Source: Acetivibrio cellulolyticus CD2 (GTDB taxonomy: Bacteria > Bacillota > Clostridia > Acetivibrionales > Acetivibrionaceae). Taken from it: a DNA stretch of 64,000 bases. The first letter of the stretch is position 1. The number at the start of each line of letters is the position of its first letter. Shown piece after piece: positions 19,084 to 26,000 of this stretch. Under the pieces are notes generated by a model. That model had not been told where the DNA came from. It did not search any database and saw nothing but the letters and a program-made list of their open reading frames with translations. Where the stretch lies: assembly GCF_000179595.2 (NCBI RefSeq), contig NZ_JH556653.1, positions 337,964-401,963 of the forward strand, in the 5' to 3' direction. A program made the translations under genes and the position numbers.

Positions 19084-19968
19084 GTGCAGCGAATGCAATA
19101 CTATATTAGTGAGAACATAAACTCACCGATAACATTAAGTCAACTTGCAAAAGCAGCAGGATACTCACAATGGCATTGTGCAAGAATTTTTAAAGAACTT
19201 ACCGGTAAGACACCATTTGAGTATATACGAGCATTAAGGTTAAGCAAAGCAGCATTGTTACTAAGGGATAATCAGGTAAAAGTTATAGATGTGGCTTTTG
19301 ACTTTGTCTTTGACTCCCATGAAGGATTTACAAGAGCTTTCATTAAACAGTTTGGAGTACCTCCAAAAAGATATAGCGATAGTCCTGATCCAATACAGCT
19401 TTTCATGCCCTATCGTATACGTGATTATTACCTTACTATGCATAAAGGAGAGATGAAAATGTCTGAGAGAAAAGCAACAAGCACAGTTTTTGTGCAGGTG
19501 GTTGAAAGACCTGCGAGAAAATTGATACTTAGAAGAGGAATCAATGCTACAAACTATTATGAGTATTGTGAAGAGGTTGGCTGCGATATCTGGGGTGTGC
19601 TGTGCAGCGTAAAGGAGGCAATGTATGAGCCTGTAGGTATGTGGCTGCCGAAGAATATGATTAAGTCAGGGACCTCGCAATATGTTCAAGGCGTAGAAGT
19701 ACCTCAGGATTATTCTGGAAAGACACCTAAAGGGTTTGAAATTATAGATTTACCTCCTTGTAAAATGATGGTTTTCCAGGGTGAACCACATGATGACGAA
19801 AAATTTGAAGAAGCAATTGAAGATTTATGGGAAGTAATGAAAAAATACAACCCACAAATTTACGCCTTTGATTGGGCAGATGATGAAGCTCCAAGATTTC
19901 AGCTTGCACCACAAGGCTTTAGGGGATATATAGAAGCCAGACCAGTCAGGCAGATAAACAACAAATAA
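19084..19968 (+). CDS. AraC-family regulator with GyrI-like effector domain
   Basis: 294 residues. Residues 1-100 hold two AraC helix-turn-helix motifs (LSQLAKAAGYSQWHCARIFK and DVAFDFVFDSHEGFTRAF with FGVPPKRY). Residues about 125-290 are a GyrI-like ligand-binding domain as in Rob/BmrR-type regulators (PARKLILRRG ... DLPPCKMMVFQGEP). This architecture usually senses small hydrophobic ligands or drugs. The start is uncertain: GTG 19084 and ATG 19093 both lack a good ribosome site, and the upstream in-frame codons ATT-GAT-GCG suggest the original ATG may have mutated to ATT (19075). Expression may therefore be weak. No target gene is adjacent. Confidence 0.8.
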   Translation: MQRMQYYISENINSPITLSQLAKAAGYSQWHCARIFKELTGKTPFEYIRALRLSKAALLLRDNQVKVIDVAFDFVFDSHEGFTRAFIKQFGVPPKRYSDSPDPIQLFMPYRIRDYYLTMHKGEMKMSERKATSTVFVQVVERPARKLILRRGINATNYYEYCEEVGCDIWGVLCSVKEAMYEPVGMWLPKNMIKSGTSQYVQGVEVPQDYSGKTPKGFEIIDLPPCKMMVFQGEPHDDEKFEEAIEDLWEVMKKYNPQIYAFDWADDEAPRFQLAPQGFRGYIEARPVRQINNK

Positions 19969-19975
19969 AATCTCC

Positions 19976-20100
19976 GGGACATCGAGTGAGACCACTGAAA
20001 AAGTATCAATTACTTTAAATTTGCACTCTGAAAACCAGCATGGTTTCGTTGCAAATTTTCAAGAAAAAACGACTTTCTCAGTGACCTCCATCGAGTTCCT
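19976..20100. repeat. 125-bp imperfect palindrome (long stem-loop, MITE-like)
   Basis: Two ~60-base arms fold on a 5-base loop at 20037-20041. Outer pairing joins GGGACATCGAGTGAGACCAC with the complement of GTGACCTCCATCGAGTTCC. The inner part has AAATTTGCA (about 20017-20025) against TGCAAATTT (20050-20058) and GAAAACC against GGTTTC. The arms differ by several substitutions and indels. It begins eight bases after the AraC stop. It may be a small non-autonomous element or an interspersed palindromic repeat; no clear U tract supports a simple terminator. Confidence 0.65.
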
Positions 20101-20235
20101 CTGTTTTTGTCTCTTTCACTCCGTTCGAAAGATGGGGTAAATTTGGCATCTCCATTTGCCGTTTAAAAACACTAGGGATAACTTCCACTATTGATACAAT
20201 TTTATAGTAATGCACTCAAAAAATTAAAGACTTAC

Positions 20236-21024
20236 TTATTCAGATTCATCAAGCATCATTTCCTTCAAGCTTATTTCTGAATGTTTATACCTTCTCCTCT
20301 TTTGGGTTACATTTCCATACTCAATCGCTTTATGCGGACACCATTGTATGCAAGCCATGCAATGTTCACAGTTGTTTCCCCATGTAGGTTTTCCGTCGTT
20401 TATATTAATGTTTCCAACAGGACAAATTTTGCTGCAAACTGCACATCCATTGCAGCTCCCATTTTCATGAAAGTTGACTGCCATAGCTTTAAATTCTTTC
20501 ACTTTTTTATATGAATACTCAGTAAATAGATTTGATATAAAATTTCCTTTCGGAATAGCTTGGCTTTTTCTTTGTAAAACATTTTCGGCTATAATCCCGA
20601 CTCTTCTTTTCTCCCATTTAGACTGGAAATTCGTGATAGCTTCCGGAAAAGCACCATATTCAACTATATAATTTCCCGGCATACATAACGAAAAAGCCGC
20701 ATTTAATACTCCCCCACTATTTTTTATACACTCATATAAGTCTTTGAATACTCCCCCGTATATTCCTCCATAAGTAGCAACAGCAAAAATATAATGAGCT
20801 TTGCTAAAACTTAACCTATTAACGAACTCCCTCACAATGTTCGGAGGCAAGTAATAATAAACCGGAAAAACAAAACCAATCCTTTCATAGTTAAGTTCTA
20901 AACCTTTCTCTTTAATTGCATTTGAAATTGCAATCACCTCAGTGTCCCCAATTTTATTTGCAAGCTTTTTAGCAACTGCCAGGCTGTTTCCAGTTCCGGT
21001 AAAGTAAAAGATAACATTCTTCAT
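20236..21024 (-). CDS. EFR1-type flavodoxin / bis-[4Fe-4S] ferredoxin fusion
   Basis: 262 residues. The N-terminal ~170 are a flavodoxin-like FMN domain starting with the phosphate-loop motif FYFTGTGNSLAVAK. The C-terminal part holds two complete 4Fe-4S motifs, CNGCAVCSKICP and CEHCMACIQWCP (about 192-232). Such fused proteins move electrons in the cytoplasm of anaerobes; the specific partner is unknown. ATG 21024 follows AGGAGGAATG-type spacing. It lies downstream of the ArsR-type gene on the same strand, 84 bases away, with a copy of the same operator in between, so expression is probably under ArsR control. Confidence 0.85.
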   Translation of the reverse strand: MKNVIFYFTGTGNSLAVAKKLANKIGDTEVIAISNAIKEKGLELNYERIGFVFPVYYYLPPNIVREFVNRLSFSKAHYIFAVATYGGIYGGVFKDLYECIKNSGGVLNAAFSLCMPGNYIVEYGAFPEAITNFQSKWEKRRVGIIAENVLQRKSQAIPKGNFISNLFTEYSYKKVKEFKAMAVNFHENGSCNGCAVCSKICPVGNININDGKPTWGNNCEHCMACIQWCPHKAIEYGNVTQKRRRYKHSEISLKEMMLDESE

Positions 21025-21080
21025 TCTAAATCATTCCTCCTATCCTATACTATATTTATATATTCATATTTTTACACTTT

Positions 21081-21098
21081 TATAACTATCGAATTGTT
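21081..21098. promoter_or_regulatory. Candidate ArsR-family operator, copy 2
   Basis: ATAACTATCGAATTGT on the plus strand matches 14 of 16 bases of the minus-strand copy upstream of the regulator. It lies between the ArsR gene and the EFR1 gene, about 57 bases before the EFR1 start. Confidence 0.5.
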
Positions 21099-21108
21099 TT
21101 TTAAAAAA

Positions 21109-21396
21109 TTATACCTGCGGAAAAATTGTGCTGAGTTCCTTTACAATTTCTTTATTTATCCTGGCAACAAGAAACTTTCCCTTTTTTTCTGTGGTTATTA
21201 ATCCTACATTTGCAAGTTCTTTTAAGTGGTGAGAAATTGTAGGGGCTCCGATTTTAAAACATTTAGTTATTTCAGAAATGAGGCAATCTTGCTCCTCATA
21301 ATCCTTTTCCTGACATTTAGCTATTTCCAGGAATAGTTCCAAACGATGCGGATGTGATAAAGCTTTCATAATATTTGAGTATTTTTTTGTATCCAT
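21109..21396 (-). CDS. ArsR-family winged-helix repressor
   Basis: 95 residues, the usual size. The winged-helix core reads ALSHPHRLELFLEI, then the recognition region IGAPTISHHLKELANVGLI and wing KKGKFLVARI. Two cysteines (Cys27 in AKCQEKD and Cys38 in EQDCLI) and one in TKCFKIG could serve as metal or redox sensors, but the classic ELCVCDL metal site is absent. A near-consensus promoter with an operator-like repeat directly upstream suggests autorepression. The gene is followed by the EFR1 flavodoxin/ferredoxin, its likely target. Confidence 0.85.
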   Translation of the reverse strand: MDTKKYSNIMKALSHPHRLELFLEIAKCQEKDYEEQDCLISEITKCFKIGAPTISHHLKELANVGLITTEKKGKFLVARINKEIVKELSTIFPQV

Positions 21397-21413
21397 AACT
21401 TCTCCAACTTTCT

Positions 21414-21461
21414 ACAATTCGATAACTATCAAAATAATATCATATTTTTCTTATTTGTCAA
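21414..21461 (-). promoter_or_regulatory. ArsR promoter with overlapping operator, copy 1
   Basis: TTGACA (21461-21456), 16 bases, TATTAT (21439-21434), then GATAGTTATCGAATTGT (21430-21414) just downstream of the -10, where a bound repressor would block initiation. GATAGTTATC is itself a near-perfect inverted repeat. Confidence 0.65.
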
Positions 21462-21493
21462 ATAGTTTATATAAATCTACCTAATTCGTAACT

Positions 21494-22963
21494 TTAATTC
21501 TGTAAGCAGATGAAGCTATTAAGCATTTGCGATACTTCCGCTCTGGTTGCTGTTTTTTTTGGGGCGAAAGTGTTGTTACCTAAACCGTTTATTATACCAA
21601 ATCTGTAAATTGTATCTACTGAATTGACAGCCCATGAGCTTACACTGCTTCTGTCTGTAAAACTTCCAGTATTTGCAATATCAAATTTAATATCCTCTGC
21701 TCTGTATTTTAAGTAATTGTAAAGAATGTGTGCCATTTCTTCACGTGTGATTTTACGTTCAGGCTCGAACATATTACCGCCCACACCTTTAATAATGCCA
21801 GTTTCTTTTGCCCATGTAATGTATTTTGCATAGTACGCATTACTGTTTACATCACTAAAGGAAGGTGCCTTGTCACTTAACAAACCATAGCTGCGTTCGT
21901 CCAGACGCCCAAGTACTGTTGCAAACATTCCGCGTGTCATAGCTCCGTTGGGGTCAAAAATTGCAGCTGATGTACCTTCGAATAAACCATAGTCCGTCAC
22001 ATATCTCACTGCAGCACAATACCAGCTGTCCTCGGCCGTATCACGAAAGCGTACACCCTGTTTCGCAAATTGAAGCGCTGTATCAACTTGAATCACTCCC
22101 CATCCGCTGTCCTTATCATATCCAGGTGCACCCAAATCCTTTGCAGAGGCACAAAGTATACGCCTTACAACTGCAGGTTTCAAGTCCTGCTGCAACGATA
22201 ATAGTAACGCAGCAGTTCCCGAAACAAAGGGAGCAGCATAAGATGTTCCAAAAGTTGAAATGGTTTTTCCTCTTATGGTAGCCACTTTAAGATTTATGCC
22301 CGGAGCACATAGTGCCACTGAAGCATTACGCTGAGAAAAGGCTGCCACCTCACCATTTTCGTTAAGAGCGGCAACACCTAATACAGTATTATAGGCTGCC
22401 GGATAGTATAAGCTTTCCGCCTTATAAGCATTATCATTGCCAACTGCAGAAACCACAACAACTCCACAACTTTCAGCATAAGCCACTGCAGAGCGCAGCG
22501 CGTCATCATCTATTGCAGTCCCCATGCTTAAGTTTATAACCTTGCAGCCGAATTCGTCCACTGCATCACAAATTGCCTGCGCCCACAGGGCACAGCTACC
22601 TATGACATTTTTACCATCAGCACCTAAAGTGGAGCATACCAATGGCACTAATACAGCATCTGGCGCAATACCACTAAGTCCCTGCTTCTCCGCTCCAACA
22701 ATGATACCAGCTACAGCTGTACCATGTCCCACTTTATCTTCAGTGTCCGCACTTGGGTCTATGTAATTTTTACCTTGCATTAAGCGCTCTGGACTTATGC
22801 TTACAGTGGATATTCCGGTATCTATAACTGCAATACGCACACCCGCACCACTTGCATCCGTTGTGTAATCGCCAATTTCACCAAGTGGCCAACTTTCTGA
22901 CGCCATTGCGGTCTGACACATCATTATAAGTATTACAAAAGGTATAATAATTTTTGCTTTCAT
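21494..22963 (-). CDS. Secreted subtilisin-like (S8) protease with SLH domains
   Basis: 489 residues: signal peptide 1-21 (TAMASES), S8 catalytic domain about 25-305, and three SLH repeats about 310-488. The catalytic triad is visible: Asp48 in AVIDTGIS, His80 in GHGTAVAG, Ser241 in FGTSYAAP, with oxyanion Asn176 in AVGND. No I9-type propeptide is present; the catalytic domain begins directly after the signal peptide, unusual for secreted subtilisins. The SLH domains would hold the active protease on the cell wall. It lies 123 bases downstream of the SLH repeat-protein gene on the same strand, so the two are probably one operon and the protease may process surface proteins. AAAAGGAGC precedes the ATG. 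Confidence 0.9.
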   Translation of the reverse strand: MKAKIIIPFVILIMMCQTAMASESWPLGEIGDYTTDASGAGVRIAVIDTGISTVSISPERLMQGKNYIDPSADTEDKVGHGTAVAGIIVGAEKQGLSGIAPDAVLVPLVCSTLGADGKNVIGSCALWAQAICDAVDEFGCKVINLSMGTAIDDDALRSAVAYAESCGVVVVSAVGNDNAYKAESLYYPAAYNTVLGVAALNENGEVAAFSQRNASVALCAPGINLKVATIRGKTISTFGTSYAAPFVSGTAALLLSLQQDLKPAVVRRILCASAKDLGAPGYDKDSGWGVIQVDTALQFAKQGVRFRDTAEDSWYCAAVRYVTDYGLFEGTSAAIFDPNGAMTRGMFATVLGRLDERSYGLLSDKAPSFSDVNSNAYYAKYITWAKETGIIKGVGGNMFEPERKITREEMAHILYNYLKYRAEDIKFDIANTGSFTDRSSVSSWAVNSVDTIYRFGIINGLGNNTFAPKKTATRAEVSQMLNSFICLQN

Positions 22964-22979
22964 CTATTTTGCTCCTTTT

Positions 22980-23025
22980 ATCTAAAAGTACATGCCCCAG
23001 AAATTTAAGGCAAGTACTTTTAGAT
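22980..23025 (-). other. Perfect 12-bp hairpin directly before the protease ribosome site
   Basis: ATCTAAAAGTAC (22980-22991) pairs with GTACTTTTAGAT (23014-23025), extended inside by TGCC/GGCA. Read leftward it ends where the AAAAGGAGC ribosome site begins. There is no U tract, so it is not a normal terminator; it may set relative expression or protect a processed protease transcript. Confidence 0.6.
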
Positions 23026-23086
23026 AGTTTTAATGTTAGTTACCAAAATCACCTGCAAGTGGAGTCTGATGAAAATGCGATTGTTT

Positions 23087-26000
23087 TTAGTTCGGAGCTG
23101 TCAGAGGGCCGACTTCAAAATCATTTACCGCTTCAATTTGTGATATTGTCGGATTTGAAATCTGATTATGCAGTGTTATTGCTCCCGTTGTGGAATATGC
23201 TGTTGTTCCACTTATGAAGTAACCGAAGCCGTTTGCGCTGTTAAACTGGAAGCCCTCGTCCCACAATGAACTGATGTTTCCGACTGCGACCAGGCCCTTT
23301 GCCCAGTTAGCCCCATACATGCCGGAAAGAGAAGTCTTGCAGGAGGCTGTAAGGTTCACATTATTATCAGAGCCGATCAGCGAGCTTGGATATAAGTTTG
23401 CAGAGGTCCCTTGTACAACCGGGTTACCGTCAGCTTCGTACATATAGAGCGCTATCGGATTGGTCGCGTCTCCTGTTTTACGTATTACGAAATAGCGACC
23501 TGCCAGCATTGCATCGCTGAATTGATGACCGCTGGACGCGCCTGCCGTCCCAAATGAGGAGTCATATGCATTTCCATTGATTTTTGTTCCCGATACTATA
23601 AAGTCGAACACTTGATATTTGGCACTGTATTGTGAATTAAAAATTCCGCTGCTTAATGAAGGCTTCCATTGTGCATAAAGTATAACGGTACTACTATCTA
23701 CAGTGGTAAGGCTAGAGACGGAAGCTTTGTTCTCGTATTTTGTGCCGCTGCCGTCCAAAAACGTATTCCAGCCTGTGAAAGTATAGCTGGTCCGTGTATA
23801 ACCATTTGCAGTAAGGTTCTGGGCCGCACTACCGGAGAAACTCTGGTCGGCCATGCTGCCGGTAGCGTCATCAGCGTTTTTGTTAAAGCTGATTTTGTAG
23901 TTGACTATCGCCCATTGTGCCTTATAAGTTGTGTCTGCCGCCGGCATGATGCCCGCTACCGCAATATCCCAACCGCTAAAGCTGTAACCTGGTTTTGTAA
24001 CCACAGGAGCAGTGATAGAAGCACCGTATTTGATGCTAACCTGTACTCCGCCATTACCGCCATTAGCGTCGAACTTTAGGGTGTAGCTGTTGCGGGTATA
24101 ATAATAATTTACCACTGTGCTGCCATCTGCTTTTATGTTTACTGTCTGTGTTGAAGGTGTTGTGAAGCCAGCATAGTTGTTGACGTCGGGCGTCACATTA
24201 GCATCTGTAGCACCTTTGAGGTCTTGTGTTTCATATAGAGTATAATTGTTGTCAGCGACATTCTGTTGGTAATGCTTCACCTTATACGCAGTACCTGTGT
24301 CCGCTGTCCACTGGGCGGTGTAGGTTGTACCTACCGCTGGCATTATGCTATCCACCGCTGGTGACCAGCCAGTAAGAGTATAGCCTGCCTTTGTCACATT
24401 AGGTGCTGCTATGGATGCACCGTACTTCACCTGAGTTGAGCTTCCACCTGTACCTCCGTTTGCATCAAAGGTCAGTGTATAGCTATTTCTGGTATAATAC
24501 AGCTTTAGAACAAGACTTCCATCTCCTGCTATTGTACCAGATTTTACTGTGCCGGAAACATTGCTGTCATAAGCAAAGCCAGTATAGCTTTTTGCTGTTG
24601 CTATACCTATTGCACCTGCTGTTCCGCTCAGGCTTTCGGTTTCAGCCAAGGTATAATTATTATCATTTATATTCTGTTTATAATGCTCAACCTTATAAGC
24701 TATTGCGCTGCTTGCCGTCCATTGGGCTGTGTAAGTTGTATTCTGTGCCTGCATTGTACTATCCACAGCAGGTGACCAGCCATTAAGCGTGTACCCTGCT
24801 TTTGTAACAATAGGTGCTGCTATGGATGCACTATACTTCACCTGAGCTGTGTTTCCACCCACACCGCCGTTTGCATTAAAGGTCAATGTATAACTGTTTC
24901 TCGTGTAATAATACTTGAGAACTGCACTGCCATCAGCTTTGATGGTAATGCTCTGCGCCGTTGGTGCTGTAAAACCTTTGTATGTCTTTCGCGCTGGACT
25001 AACATTAGCATCAGTCGTACCCGTTAGGCTGTCGGTATCTATCAAGGTATATAAATCGTTGTTAAGATTCTGTTGATAATGCTCCACAGTATATTTTGTG
25101 TTTGTCGCCTGTGTCCACTTTGCATAGAGTATGCTATCCTCTGCTGGCATTTTGGCAGGAACTGTATAAGCCTGTGTGCAATTTTGATCCTTATACCAGC
25201 CGCCAAACACATAGCCCATCTTTTGTGGGTTGGAAGGAGCTTTAATTGCAGTGTTGTATGGCAAAGAAATCGCTCCTACTGCACTTCCTCCACTTGTATT
25301 GAAGCTTATGGAATAAGCACTTTTTAAATTATCCCAATGCAACAGAATTTTACGCGATATAGGGGTGGAAGTGAAGGCTAAAGGTGCTCCCTTCCAAGTG
25401 ACAATCATTTCGCCATCCTCTGTAATTTTACTGCCTGGTGTTACAGTTACTGTGTTATTAGCTGGATCATATTTAAAATCACCATTGGTCATCTCGATTG
25501 TGAAATCCTTGGAATCATCATAAGTCTTTTGGTCCGTTTCTCCTGTTTTCATGTCCATGTAGCTCATATTAAAGGTATTATCCGGCAATACATAGCTTGT
25601 TGTTTTCTTTGCCATAGAAACTTTTGGCGTGTCATCCCCACTGTATGAGAAGTCATATACATTTTGCTGTGATCCAGCAAAAAGAAGCGGCCATTGATTT
25701 TCATATAGTGTCGGGTTATATTCAAACGTACCATTGAATAGCTGTGCCTTGAAACTTATCTCAAGGTAAACTCCAAATTCCAAATACAGCGCTCCTGAAT
25801 ATTTAGATGTCTTTCCCGTCGATGCCGTGTACGTAAGTTCATAGTAGAAATATCCCCACAGTTGTACATAAGCACCAACTTCTGCCACAAAGCCTATGCT
25901 GTCCAGTTTCAAAGAGAACAATCCCGCACAAACCTCCAGCCGGATACCTGCACGCAAGCCCAGTGTACCCATTACATAGAATGTAAACTGATACTTCTCT

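Noticed and set aside
23669-24079. 136-codon plus-strand frame over the InlB-B repeats
   Set aside because: Antisense shadow of repeated coding units; no independent evidence.
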